From NCBI GenBank assembly GCA_035607415.1, contig DATNAQ010000126.1, positions 1 to 64,000 on the forward strand: a stretch of DNA of 64,000 nt. The letters are read 5' to 3'. The translations under genes were made by a program, and so were the position numbers. The notes under the pieces are model-generated. The model ran no database searches. It saw nothing but the letters and a program-made list of their open reading frames with translations, and had not been told where the DNA came from. The stretch comes from JAQBQH01 sp035607415 (lineage in GTDB: Bacteria > Myxococcota_A > Polyangia > Palsa-1104). Of this stretch, positions 50,358 to 58,886 are shown piece after piece. Position 1 is the first letter of the stretch. Each line of letters starts with the position of its first letter.

Positions 50358-51622
50358 AACGGCTGATCGTGCTCGCCGGCCTCGTGGTCTGCGTCGACGC
50401 GCACGCCCAAATGACGGACCTTCCGATGACGCCGACGACGAGCGGCAACCAGGGGCTGCCGACGACGCAGACCCAGGCCGAGCCGCCGCCGCCGCAAGCG
50501 GGCAGCGTGCAGGGCTACTACCCCGGCATGCCGGTGCCGCAACCGCCGCCCGCCCCCGGCGAGGAAGCCGCAGCGCCGAAGAAGGGCGACAAGGAAGCGC
50601 CGACCGGCCTCACGCTCTACGACAACGAATACAGCGGCGGCGACGAAGGCGACTTCTCGGTCGCGCCGGGCGGCCCGCCGGTCGAAGTGCCCGACACGCA
50701 CGTGGTGCAAAAGGGCGACACGCTGTGGGACCTCTCGTCGCGCTACTACCGCAACCCGTGGGGCTGGCCCAAGATGTGGTCCTACAACCCGCAGATCACC
50801 AATCCGCACTGGATCTATCCCGGCGATACGATCCGCCTCTTGCCGCCGGGCGGTGGTGGCGCCCCGACGGCGGCGCCGAAGGAGGCGTCGGTCCTGCCGA
50901 CCTCGCGCATCATCGGTCGCGTGCGGCGTCCGACGGGCGTGATGCTGCGGCAGAACGGCTTCGTCGAGCCGGGCGAGCTGGCGCAGGCGGGCAAGATCGT
51001 CGGCAGCAAGGAAGAGAAGCTGATGCTCGGTACGCTCGACGAGGCGTACGTGAAGACCACCGCCGACCACCCGTTCCAGGTGGGTGAGCGCTACACCGTC
51101 TACAAGCCGACGCGCCCGGTGAAGCACCCGATCACCGGCAAGCTCCTCGGGCACATGGTCGAGATCTACGGCGACGCCGAGGTTCGCGCCGTCACCGACG
51201 GCAAGATCGCGCGCGTCGCGCTCGTCGACGCGATCAATCCGATCGAGCGCGGCTACCTCGTCGGTCCGCTCAAGCGGCAGTTCAAGGTCGTGCAGCCGGT
51301 CCCCGACAAGATGGATCTGTCGGGCATGGTGGTGGCGACGCTGCGGCCGCACGAGCTCGTCGGTGAAGAGGACCTCGTGTTCATCGATCGCGGAAAAGCC
51401 GACGGCGTCGAGCTCGGCAACCGCTTCCTCGTCACGCGCCGCGGAGACGGCTATCAGCCGCTCTTGTCGAAGGGGCCGATGGACGACAAGCGCTTCCCGC
51501 GCGAGATCATCGGCGAGATCGTCGTCGTCGATCTGCGCGACCACCTGGCCACGGGCATCGTCACCAACTCCACGATCGAGTCGCGCGTCGGCGACCGCGT
51601 CGAGGCCCACCGCGGCTACTGA
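50354..51622 (+). CDS. secreted LysM-domain protein
   Basis: A 422-residue protein from GTG 50354 with GGAGGG ahead. Signal peptide MKRLIVLAGLVVCVDAHAQ. A Pro/Gln-rich linker leads to a LysM domain at about residues 117-165 (HVVQKGDTLWDLSSRYY, WPKMWSYNPQITNPHWIYPGDTIRL). The rest, ~250 residues, is beta-rich with blocks VMLRQNGFVEPGELAQAGKIVGS, KTTADHPFQVGERYTVYKP and LVFIDRGKADGVELGNRF; no catalytic site is seen. It binds peptidoglycan and is coupled to cpoB, so a division or envelope role is likely. Confidence 0.88.
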   Translation: MKRLIVLAGLVVCVDAHAQMTDLPMTPTTSGNQGLPTTQTQAEPPPPQAGSVQGYYPGMPVPQPPPAPGEEAAAPKKGDKEAPTGLTLYDNEYSGGDEGDFSVAPGGPPVEVPDTHVVQKGDTLWDLSSRYYRNPWGWPKMWSYNPQITNPHWIYPGDTIRLLPPGGGGAPTAAPKEASVLPTSRIIGRVRRPTGVMLRQNGFVEPGELAQAGKIVGSKEEKLMLGTLDEAYVKTTADHPFQVGERYTVYKPTRPVKHPITGKLLGHMVEIYGDAEVRAVTDGKIARVALVDAINPIERGYLVGPLKRQFKVVQPVPDKMDLSGMVVATLRPHELVGEEDLVFIDRGKADGVELGNRFLVTRRGDGYQPLLSKGPMDDKRFPREIIGEIVVVDLRDHLATGIVTNSTIESRVGDRVEAHRGY

Positions 51623-51711
51623 GCCCGGCCGCACGCCGCGCGTCGCGTCGCCCAGACCCACTAGCTTTTCCTCGTGACTTCGTGGTAATATGGCTTACGG
51701 AGGCGGAATTC

Positions 51712-52353
51712 ATGCGCCGTAGCTACCGTCTATTGGTGACTCTCGCGCTCGTGTGCGGCGGGACGCGCGCGTTCGCGCAGCAGCCGATGCAGCCGTACGA
51801 AGCGGCGCCGCCGGAGGGCGTGATCCAGCCGTACGCCGGGCCACCGGCCGTGGCCGCGCCGCCGGCCGTCGCCGTGCCCGCGCTGCCGCCGGTACCGCCG
51901 CCCCTCGTGGTGCCGCCGCCGGGCGGGTACTACGCGCCGCAAGCGCAGCCGCCCATCTACTATCAGCCCTACGCGCAGCAGCCGCGGCTGTTCCACGAGG
52001 AGATGCAGCCGAATTACGGGCTCGTGGTCGCGGGCGCCGTCATGCTCGGCGCGTCGTGGTCGATCAACGCCATGACGGCGTACATCGCCGACGAGTGGAA
52101 GCTCGCCGTGCCCGTCGCCGGTCCGTTCATGGAGATCGCCAACGTGCACACCGGCGATTCGGACGGCGATCGCATGCTCGGTGCGCTGCTCATCTTCGAC
52201 GGGCTCATCGAGACGGCCGGCGCCGTGATGCTCGTCGCGGGCGCCGTCACCCATCACAAAGTGAGGGTCTACGACAAGCCCGGACTTTCAGTGTCAGTCG
52301 TTCCCAGCGCGAGCCCCGCGGGTGGCGGGCTCGCTGCCTTCGGTACCTTCTGA
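51712..52353 (+). CDS. Pro-rich envelope protein with two membrane segments, function unknown
   Basis: A 213-residue protein from ATG 51712 with GGAGG upstream. A signal peptide (YRLLVTLALVCGGTRAFAQ) is followed by ~80 residues rich in Pro, Ala, Tyr and Gln (VPPPGGYYAPQAQPPIYYQP). Two hydrophobic segments follow (LVVAGAVMLGASWSINAMTAYI and LLIFDGLIETAGAVMLVAGAVTHH). The build is common among myxobacterial envelope proteins of unknown role. TAATAT at 51686-51691 is a possible -10 box. Confidence 0.65.
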   Translation: MRRSYRLLVTLALVCGGTRAFAQQPMQPYEAAPPEGVIQPYAGPPAVAAPPAVAVPALPPVPPPLVVPPPGGYYAPQAQPPIYYQPYAQQPRLFHEEMQPNYGLVVAGAVMLGASWSINAMTAYIADEWKLAVPVAGPFMEIANVHTGDSDGDRMLGALLIFDGLIETAGAVMLVAGAVTHHKVRVYDKPGLSVSVVPSASPAGGGLAAFGTF

Positions 52354-52375
52354 CACCGCTCGTTCCGTCGCCGGG

Positions 52376-52552
52376 CTAGTCGATTTCCAACAAGCTCCAG
52401 CGCGAAACCGGCCGCGCAAACACCACGCGCTTCGCCGTCGTCAGGACGAAATAGACCCGCGACTTACCGCAGGTCGGGCAGCGCATGGGTGGCTGCGCGC
52501 CGTCGGGGGTGAACCCGCAGCCCGTACAGCACCAGTGACTCCGTCTGCCCAT
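52376..52552 (-). CDS. 58-residue zinc-ribbon protein
   Basis: A short frame from ATG 52552 to TAG 52376 that encodes two CxxC knuckles: WCCTGCGFTPDG and MRCPTCGKSRVYF, followed by a basic tail (TAKRVVFARPVSRW). The rubredoxin-like spacing (about 13 residues between the pairs) gives a zinc ribbon. It is too short for reliable family placement. It lies between two plus-strand genes. The conserved-looking Cys pattern is the only support. Confidence 0.5.
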   Translation of the reverse strand: MGRRSHWCCTGCGFTPDGAQPPMRCPTCGKSRVYFVLTTAKRVVFARPVSRWSLLEID

Positions 52553-52611
52553 GCCTGAAGTGTGTGCAAGCTCTCGGCCATGTGCAAAGTCGCGGACTTC
52601 GGCAAATCGCC

Positions 52612-52640
52612 TTGACGGGTCCGGAGACTGTGACTATCCG
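52612..52640 (+). promoter_or_regulatory. promoter of dprA-topA
   Basis: TTGACG (52612-52617, five of six to consensus), a 17-nt spacer and TATCCG (52635-52640). The predicted start near 52647 lies about 30 nt ahead of ATG 52676. Confidence 0.45.
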
Positions 52641-52675
52641 TTATGTCCCTGCGGGCTGGTTTCCGCATCATTAAT

Positions 52676-53524
52676 ATGGACGAGAGGGCGGTACATAAGG
52701 GCGAGATGGGCTATCCGGCGCGGCTTCTGGCGCTGGCCGAGCCGCCGTCGCCGCTGTGGATCCGGGGTGGCTGGACCCCGGCCCGGAGGGCCGTCGCCCT
52801 CGTCGGTGCCCGGGCTGCGACCGAGCGCGGCATGGACGTGGCGCGCGAGCTCGCCGCTGCGCTCGCCCGCGCCGGCGTCGACGTGGTGTCGGGCGGCGCG
52901 CTCGGCATCGATGCGGCCTCGCATCGCGGCGCGCTCAACGAAGCCGATCACTCGAGCGCAGGACGCACGGTGGCGGTGCTCGGCACCGGCATCGACGTCG
53001 CGTATCCCGAGCGCAACGCCGGCATGTTCGAGGAGATCGTCGCGTCGGGCGGCGCGCTCGTCACGCAGTTCGCGCCCGGCGAGCAGCCGCGGCGGCAATC
53101 GTTTCCCATCCGCAACACGGTGATCGCGGGCCTGGCGGATCTCGTCGTCGTCGTCGAGGCGCAGCCGGCCTCGGGCACCACGCACACGGTGCGCGCGATG
53201 CACTGGCTCGGACGCCCGGTGGCGGCGGTGCCCGGCTCGCACGGCACCGACGCGCTCATTGTCGCCGGTGGAGCCGTTGCCGTCGCCGACGCTGACGACG
53301 TGCTCGCGGTCCTCGACGGCCGGCAGCCCGCGCCGCCGGCGCCGCCGGAGGATCCGCTGGCGGCCAAGATCTATGCGGTGCTCGACGACGTCCCGCGCGA
53401 CGTCGGAGAGCTCGCGTTTCGCGCCGGCCTGTCGGTGGGAACGTGCGCGGCCATGGTGGTCGATCTGGAGCTCGGTGGTTTGGCAGCGCGCGCCGCGGGC
53501 GGGCGTTATCTTCGGTTGAGGTAA
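52676..53524 (+). CDS. dprA: DNA-processing protein DprA
   Basis: A 282-residue short-form DprA from ATG 52676. The Rossmann core has RAVALVGARAATERGM, VSGGALGIDAASHRGALN, TVAVLGTGIDVAYPERN, LVTQFAPGEQPRRQSFPIRNTVIAGL and VVEAQPASGTTHTVR. A C-terminal winged-helix domain follows (DPLAAKIYAVLDDVPRD, LVVDLELGGLAAR-like). The N-terminal SAM domain of longer members is absent. It loads RecA on incoming single-stranded DNA during transformation. topA follows with no gap, the usual dprA-topA order. Confidence 0.95.
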   Translation: MDERAVHKGEMGYPARLLALAEPPSPLWIRGGWTPARRAVALVGARAATERGMDVARELAAALARAGVDVVSGGALGIDAASHRGALNEADHSSAGRTVAVLGTGIDVAYPERNAGMFEEIVASGGALVTQFAPGEQPRRQSFPIRNTVIAGLADLVVVVEAQPASGTTHTVRAMHWLGRPVAAVPGSHGTDALIVAGGAVAVADADDVLAVLDGRQPAPPAPPEDPLAAKIYAVLDDVPRDVGELAFRAGLSVGTCAAMVVDLELGGLAARAAGGRYLRLR

Positions 53525-55984
53525 ATGGGAGCCGTCAAAGCGACAAAGAAGAAAGCGCCGGCCAAAGAGGCGCCGGCCAAAGAGGCGCCGGCCAAAGAGG
53601 CCAAGTCGGCCAAGTCGACCGCGACCAAGGGCGGGACGGAGAAAGCGCTCGTCGTCGTCGAGTCGCCGGCCAAGGCCAAGACCATCAAGAAGTACCTCGG
53701 CAACGGGTTCACCGTGAAGGCGTCGGTGGGCCACGTGATGGATCTGCCGAAGTCCAAGATGGGCGTCGACATCGAGCACGGCTTCACGCCCGAGTACGTG
53801 ATCATCCGCGGCAAGGGCAAGATCATCTCGGAGATCAAGAAGTCGGCCAAGGCCGTCGACGTCGTCTACCTCGCGCCCGACCCCGATCGCGAGGGCGAGG
53901 CGATCGCGTGGCACCTGGCGCAAGAGATCAAGAGCTCGAACGGGAACATCAAGCGCATCCTCTTCAACGAGATCACCAAGCGCGGCATCACCGAAGCGCT
54001 GCAGCACCCGGGCGAGATCGACACCAACAAGTTCGAGTCGCAGCAGGCGCGGCGCATCCTCGATCGCCTCGTGGGCTACGAGATCTCGCCGATCCTGTGG
54101 AAGAAGGTGAAGCGCGGGCTCTCGGCCGGGCGCGTGCAGTCGGTGGCAGTGCGCATCGTCGTCGAGCGCGAGCGGGAGATCGCGGCGTTCAAGCCGGTCG
54201 AGTACTGGACCATCGAGGCCGACGTCGAGGGGCACGAGCCGCCGCCGTTCCGCGTGCGCCTGGTCAAGATCGACGGGCAGAAGGCCGAGCTCGGCAACGG
54301 CGAAGATTCGCGGCGCGTGGTCGCGGAGCTCAAGACGGTCAAGTTCGTCGTCGAGAAGGTCGACCGCAAAGAGCGCAAGAAGAATCCGCTGGCGCCGTTC
54401 ATCACCTCGCGCTTGCAGCAGGAGGCGGCGCGCAAGCTGCGCTTCACTGCCAAGAAGACGATGGCGCTGGCGCAGCGTCTCTATGAAGGTCTCGAGCTCG
54501 GCAGCGAAGGCGCGGTCGGTCTCATCACGTACATGCGTACCGACTCGACGCGTCTGTCGGACGACGCCGTCGTCGAGGCGCGCGCGTACATCGGCGAGCG
54601 CTTCGGCAAGGAGTACCTGCCCGACGAGGCGGTGGTCTACAAGACCAAGAAGTCGGCGCAGGACGCGCACGAGGCGATCCGTCCCACGTCGACGCAGTAC
54701 GATCCGGAGACGGTCAAGCGCCTCTTGACCGAGGCGGCCGCGGGCAATCAGGAGAAGCTGCGCGACGTCGAGGATCACGTGCGGCTGTATCAGCTCATCT
54801 GGAACCGGTTCATCGCCTGCCAGATGAAGCCGGCCATCTACGATCAGACGGCGATCGACATCGCCGCCGGGCGCTATGGGCTGCGCGCCAACGGCCAGGT
54901 CCTGAAGTTCCCCGGCTACACGCAGGTGTACACGGAGAGCGCCGAAGAGACGGGCGAAGCCGAGGAAGGCGATCGCACGCTGCCGCCGATCGAAGAGGGC
55001 GAGACGCTCAAGCTGCACAAGATCGATCCCGAGCAGCACTTCACGCAGCCGCCGCCGCGCTTCTCGGAGGCGTCGCTGGTCAAGGAGCTCGAAGAGAAGG
55101 GCATCGGGCGCCCGTCGACGTACGCGAACATCCTGTCGACGATTCAGGACCGCGGCTACGTGGAGAAGCGCGAAGGGCGCTTCCATCCGACGACGCTCGG
55201 GACCAAGGTCAACGACCTGTTGGTGGAGTCGTTCCCCGACATCCTCGACGTGACCTTCACGGCGTCGATGGAAGAGGGGCTCGACGGCGTCGAAGAAGGG
55301 CAGCGCGACTGGGTCAAGCTGCTCGGCGATTTCTACACGCCGTTCAAGGTCGACCTCGAGAAGGCGGTCGTGCACATGCGCGACCTGAAGCGCGAGGAGA
55401 TCCCGACCGACTTCAAGTGCGAGAAGTGCAACTCGCCGATGGTCATCAAGTGGGGACGCAACGGCGAGTTCCTCGCGTGCAGCGGCTATCCCGAGTGCAA
55501 GAACACCAAGGAGTTCTTGCGCAAGGAAGACGGCACCATCGAGATCGCGCCCGAGCCGACCACCGACGAGAAGTGCGAGACCTGCGGCGCGCCGATGCTG
55601 GTCAAGCGCGGGCGCTTCGGCGAGTTCCTGGCCTGCTCGCGCTATCCCGACTGCAAGACGACACGGCCGATCTCGCTCGGCGTCAACTGCCCGCGGCCGA
55701 CCTGCGGCGGCTTTCTGACGGAGAAGCGGTCGCGGCGCGGCAAGGTGTTCTTCGGCTGCAGCAACTACGCGAAGACCGGATGCGACTTCGTGTCGTGGGA
55801 TCGGCCGATTCCGCAGCAGTGTCCGCAGTGCGGCGCGGCCTTTTTGGTCAAGCGCGAGAACCGTCGCGGCGGTGGGCGCATGCGCTGCGTCGCCGAGGGC
55901 TGCGGCTACTCGGAGAACCCGCCGGAGAGCGCCGAGGGCGGCACCGAAGGCGGCGGCGGCGAGTCGACGGGCGACGCCGCGTAA
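53525..55984 (+). CDS. topA: DNA topoisomerase I
   Basis: An 819-residue type IA topoisomerase. A Lys/Ala-rich leader precedes the Toprim domain (KALVVVESPAKAKTIKKYLG, YLAPDPDREGEAIAWHL). The catalytic Tyr is Y336 (GLITYMRTDSTRLS). RPTSTQYDPE-type and GIGRPSTYANI blocks are present. At the C-terminus are four zinc-binding units: CEKCNSPMVIKWGRNGEFLAC, CETCGAPMLVKRGRFGEFLAC, CPRPTCGGF...CSNYAKTGC and CPQCGAAF...CVAEGC. It relaxes negative supercoils. ATG follows the dprA stop directly. Confidence 0.97.
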   Translation: MGAVKATKKKAPAKEAPAKEAPAKEAKSAKSTATKGGTEKALVVVESPAKAKTIKKYLGNGFTVKASVGHVMDLPKSKMGVDIEHGFTPEYVIIRGKGKIISEIKKSAKAVDVVYLAPDPDREGEAIAWHLAQEIKSSNGNIKRILFNEITKRGITEALQHPGEIDTNKFESQQARRILDRLVGYEISPILWKKVKRGLSAGRVQSVAVRIVVEREREIAAFKPVEYWTIEADVEGHEPPPFRVRLVKIDGQKAELGNGEDSRRVVAELKTVKFVVEKVDRKERKKNPLAPFITSRLQQEAARKLRFTAKKTMALAQRLYEGLELGSEGAVGLITYMRTDSTRLSDDAVVEARAYIGERFGKEYLPDEAVVYKTKKSAQDAHEAIRPTSTQYDPETVKRLLTEAAAGNQEKLRDVEDHVRLYQLIWNRFIACQMKPAIYDQTAIDIAAGRYGLRANGQVLKFPGYTQVYTESAEETGEAEEGDRTLPPIEEGETLKLHKIDPEQHFTQPPPRFSEASLVKELEEKGIGRPSTYANILSTIQDRGYVEKREGRFHPTTLGTKVNDLLVESFPDILDVTFTASMEEGLDGVEEGQRDWVKLLGDFYTPFKVDLEKAVVHMRDLKREEIPTDFKCEKCNSPMVIKWGRNGEFLACSGYPECKNTKEFLRKEDGTIEIAPEPTTDEKCETCGAPMLVKRGRFGEFLACSRYPDCKTTRPISLGVNCPRPTCGGFLTEKRSRRGKVFFGCSNYAKTGCDFVSWDRPIPQQCPQCGAAFLVKRENRRGGGRMRCVAEGCGYSENPPESAEGGTEGGGGESTGDAA
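53555..53599 (+). repeat. three 15-bp tandem repeats in topA
   Basis: The unit GCGCCGGCCAAAGAG occurs three times in a row without change and encodes APAKE repeats in the disordered, basic leader of topoisomerase I. Perfect identity suggests recent slippage. The leader is before the Toprim domain, so copy-number change would be tolerated. Confidence 0.8.
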
Positions 55985-56001
55985 CGACGGGCGCGTTCTA
56001 G

Positions 56002-56131
56002 AAAAGCCTACACGGAGATCAAAGAGCTCGGAGAGATCAGAGAACAGAAAACAAATAGTTGGTCCGATGGAACGGGCGGGCCAACTTCCTTGGGCTCTCT
56101 GATCTCTCAGATCTCCCTGTGAGGCTTTTTT
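56002..56131. terminator. 130-bp imperfect palindrome with A-run and T-run ends; bidirectional terminator or MITE-like element
   Basis: The left arm AAAAGCCTACACGGAGATC pairs with the right arm GATCTCCCTGTGAGGCTTTT; further in, AGAGATCAGAGA pairs with TCTCTGATCTCT, and at the centre GTTGG-CC pairs with GG-CCAAC. The flanks are an A-run on the left and TTTTTT on the right, so a transcript in either direction would end in U. It fills the gap between topA and the next gene and is much more AT-rich than its surroundings. Confidence 0.7.
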
Positions 56132-56145
56132 AGCGGGAGTAACCC

Positions 56146-56571
56146 TTGAGCAAATTCCTCGACGAGTTGTTGGCTGCGCGCTCGTCGGGGCCGCATTCGC
56201 CCAAGGAGATCGATCGCACCGTGATCGAGCAGGGCGGCGAGCTCTTGCGGTTGCGGGCGATCGTCGGCGCCTTGTGCCAGATCATGATCGACAAGGGTGT
56301 GATCGAGCGCGGCGAGCTCATGGCCGCGTTGCGCGAGGCGCTGCACGAGATCGATCCGCTGATGCTGCCTTCACTGCGGCGGGTGCCGATGCCGGCGACG
56401 GGGCCGCTGATGCCGCCGGGCGCCAATCCGTATCGCGATGTGCAGCCGATGGTGCCTGACGGCGAGCGCCAGGTGATCTGCATCCGCTGCTCGCGCTCGG
56501 TGGCGCGCAAGCACACCAACCTGACCGACGAAGGGCCGATCTGCGACACCTGCTGGGAGCCGCGCATCTGA
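56146..56571 (+). CDS. conserved protein with C-terminal zinc knuckle (TTG start)
   Basis: A 141-residue protein from TTG 56146, with GGGAG seven bases ahead. N-terminal helices (SKFLDELLAARSSGPHSPKEIDRTVIEQGGELLRLRAI, GALCQIMIDKGVIERGELMAAL) precede a Pro-rich linker and a zinc site CIRC...CDTC near the C-terminus. The function is unknown. The stop overlaps the trmFO start by one base (TGATG), so the two are co-translated. Confidence 0.65.
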   Translation: MSKFLDELLAARSSGPHSPKEIDRTVIEQGGELLRLRAIVGALCQIMIDKGVIERGELMAALREALHEIDPLMLPSLRRVPMPATGPLMPPGANPYRDVQPMVPDGERQVICIRCSRSVARKHTNLTDEGPICDTCWEPRI

Positions 56572-57881
56572 TGTTCGCGCCCGACGCGATCGTCATCGGT
56601 GGAGGCCTCGCCGGCTGCGAGGCGGCGTGGCAGCTCGCGCGGCGCGGCGTGCGCGTGTCGCTCGTCGAGCAGAAGCCGGCGCGGCTGTCGCCGGCGCACA
56701 CGACGCCGCTCCTGGCCGAGCTGGTCTGCTCGAACTCGCTGCGCTCGGACGCCATCGAGGCGCCGGCGGGGCTGCTGAAGGCGGAGCTGCGGCGCGCCGG
56801 CTCGCTCATCATCGAGTGCGCCGATGCGACCAAGGTGCCGGCGGGCGATGCGCTCGCGGTCGATCGCCACGCGTTCTCGCGCCTGGTGACCACGCGGCTG
56901 GCGCTCGATCCCAACGTGCGCCTCGAGCGGCGGCCGGCCGAGGATCTGCCGGAGGCGGGCGTGCCGGTCATCGTCGCCGGCGGGCCGCTCGTCGGCGGCG
57001 GGCTGGCCGCGCGCATCCGCAAGCTGTGCGGCGATCGCTTCTATTTCTACGACGCGATCGCGCCCATCATCGAAGCCGACTCGATCGATTGGTCGCGCGC
57101 CTTTCGCGGCTCGCGCTGGGGCCGCGGCTCCGACGACGGCGGCGATTACGTCAACTGCCCGCTCACCACCGACGAGTACCGCGCGTTCGTGGCCGCGGTG
57201 CGCGCCGGCCAGAAGGTGACGCCGCACGCGTTCGAGGAGCCGCGCTACTTCGAGGGCTGCCTGCCGATCGAGGTCATGGCCGAGCGCGGCGACGAGGTCC
57301 TCGCCTTCGGCCCGATGAAGCCGGTCGGCCTCGACACCGACGCCCACGCGGTCGTGCAGCTGCGCGCCGAGAACCGCTGGGCGACGTCGTACAACCTCGT
57401 CGGCTTCCAGACGCGCCTCACCTACGGCGAGCAGAAGCGCGTCTTCGCCATGATCCCGGCGCTGGCGTCGGCCGAGTACGTGCGCATGGGATCGATCCAC
57501 CGCAACTCGTACATCGAGTCCTGGCGCCTCCTCGGCAGCGAGCTCGAGCTGCGCGCGCTGCCGCACGTGCGGCTCGCCGGGCAGATCACCGGCGTCGAGG
57601 GCTACATCGAGTCGACGGCGATGGGCCTTCTCGCCGCGCTCTTCACGCACGGCCGGCTCGCCGCCAAGCCGGTGCCGGCGCCGCCGCCGACGACTGCGTT
57701 CGGCGCGCTCTATCACCACCTCATGCGCCCGCGCGCGCCGGGCGAGCCGTTCTCGCCGACCAACATCAACTTCGGTCTGCTCCCGCCGCTCGAAGCGCGG
57801 GCTAGGAAGCGCGAGCGCCGCGCGCTCCACGCGGAGCGGGCGAAGGCGGCCCTCGGTCCGTGGCTGTCCGCCGTGGCGTGA
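56571..57881 (+). CDS. trmFO: methylenetetrahydrofolate-tRNA (uracil-5-)-methyltransferase TrmFO
   Basis: A 436-residue flavoprotein of the usual size. FAD motif AIVIGGGLAGCEAAWQLARRG; family blocks VEQKPARLSPAH, LAELVCSNSLRS, GLLKAELRRAGSLI, FYFYDAIAPIIEADSI, YVNCPLTTDEY, YFEGCLPIEVMAERG, LAFGPMKPVGL, NLVGFQTRLTYGEQKRVF and FSPTNINFGLLPPL. It methylates U54 of tRNA using methylene-THF and FADH2. Its last 80 bases overlap the 3' end of the convergent TerC gene. Confidence 0.97.
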   Translation: MFAPDAIVIGGGLAGCEAAWQLARRGVRVSLVEQKPARLSPAHTTPLLAELVCSNSLRSDAIEAPAGLLKAELRRAGSLIIECADATKVPAGDALAVDRHAFSRLVTTRLALDPNVRLERRPAEDLPEAGVPVIVAGGPLVGGGLAARIRKLCGDRFYFYDAIAPIIEADSIDWSRAFRGSRWGRGSDDGGDYVNCPLTTDEYRAFVAAVRAGQKVTPHAFEEPRYFEGCLPIEVMAERGDEVLAFGPMKPVGLDTDAHAVVQLRAENRWATSYNLVGFQTRLTYGEQKRVFAMIPALASAEYVRMGSIHRNSYIESWRLLGSELELRALPHVRLAGQITGVEGYIESTAMGLLAALFTHGRLAAKPVPAPPPTTAFGALYHHLMRPRAPGEPFSPTNINFGLLPPLEARARKRERRALHAERAKAALGPWLSAVA

Positions 57882-58779
57882 GCAGCGACACCGCCGCCGT
57901 CACGCCGAGGATGCACAGGGTGATGGCGAGCGCGATGAGCGCCGGGATGTGCACCACGCGGTCGAGGCACATCTTGGCTCCGACGAGGATCAAGATGACG
58001 CCGATGCCGTAGTGCAGGTACTGCATGCGCGCCACCAGCCGCTCGACGACGCTGTAGAGCGCGCGCAGGCCGAGCACCGCGAGCACGTTCGAGCTGAACA
58101 CGATCTGCATGTCGTTGGTCACGCCGAGCACCGCCGGGATCGAGTCGACGGCGAACATGAGGTCAGACAGCTCGATGACGATGAGCGCGAACAGCAGCAT
58201 CGTGCCGCAGCGCTTGCCGCCTTCGCCGCTGACGAAGAAGTGGTTGCCCTCGAAGCGCGGCGCGATCGGCAGGACGCGCCTGAGCGCGCGCACCCAACGC
58301 TTGTTCGGCAGATCCTCGCTCGCTTCCTTGCCGCCGACGAGCGCGCGCACGCCCGAGTAGGCGAGGAACGCGCCGAACAGGTACACCACCGGGTGCCAGA
58401 GCGAGAGCAGCCGCACGCCGCCCACGATCATCCCGCCGCGCAGGATGAGCGCGCCGAGGATGCCCCAGGTCAACACGCGGTGACGCTGGTTGTCGGGCAC
58501 CTTGAAGCGCGTGAAGACGATCAGGAACACGAGCAGGTTGTCGAAGCTCAGCGACTTCTCGAGCAGCCACGCCGTGTAGAACTCGGTGGCCGCGCCGCTG
58601 CCGCGCCGCCACCAGACCAGGCCGCCGTAAACCAGCGACAGCGCGATCCACAGGAGCGACCAGCCGATGGCGGCGCGCAGCGTCAGCGGCCGGCGCTGGT
58701 GACGATGGACGCCGAGGTCGAGCGCGACCGCGCCGATCACCAGCACGAACAGCCCCGCCCACAGCCCCAGATGCGCCAT
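57802..58779 (-). CDS. TerC/Alx-family membrane protein
   Basis: A 325-residue protein with about eight to nine membrane helices. The family signature EKSLSFDNLLVFLIVFTRFKVP contains the conserved acidic residues; the second copy is VIELSDLMFAVDSIPAVLGVT, followed by SSNVLAVLGLRALYSVV. Alx/TerC proteins export Mn2+ or support secreted metalloenzymes. The last ~25 residues (Arg/Pro-rich) are encoded in DNA shared with trmFO. Confidence 0.92.
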   Translation of the reverse strand: MAHLGLWAGLFVLVIGAVALDLGVHRHQRRPLTLRAAIGWSLLWIALSLVYGGLVWWRRGSGAATEFYTAWLLEKSLSFDNLLVFLIVFTRFKVPDNQRHRVLTWGILGALILRGGMIVGGVRLLSLWHPVVYLFGAFLAYSGVRALVGGKEASEDLPNKRWVRALRRVLPIAPRFEGNHFFVSGEGGKRCGTMLLFALIVIELSDLMFAVDSIPAVLGVTNDMQIVFSSNVLAVLGLRALYSVVERLVARMQYLHYGIGVILILVGAKMCLDRVVHIPALIALAITLCILGVTAAVSLLTPRRTATDRGPPSPAPRGARGARAS

Positions 58780-58886
58780 CTCCGTCGGTAATGCGAGATG
58801 CGCGCCGGACCCTGCGCACGACCGTCGGCAGCGGGGTGGGCCGCCCCAGATGCGAGCGGCGACGAGCCGGTGTATCCTGCGCTTGG

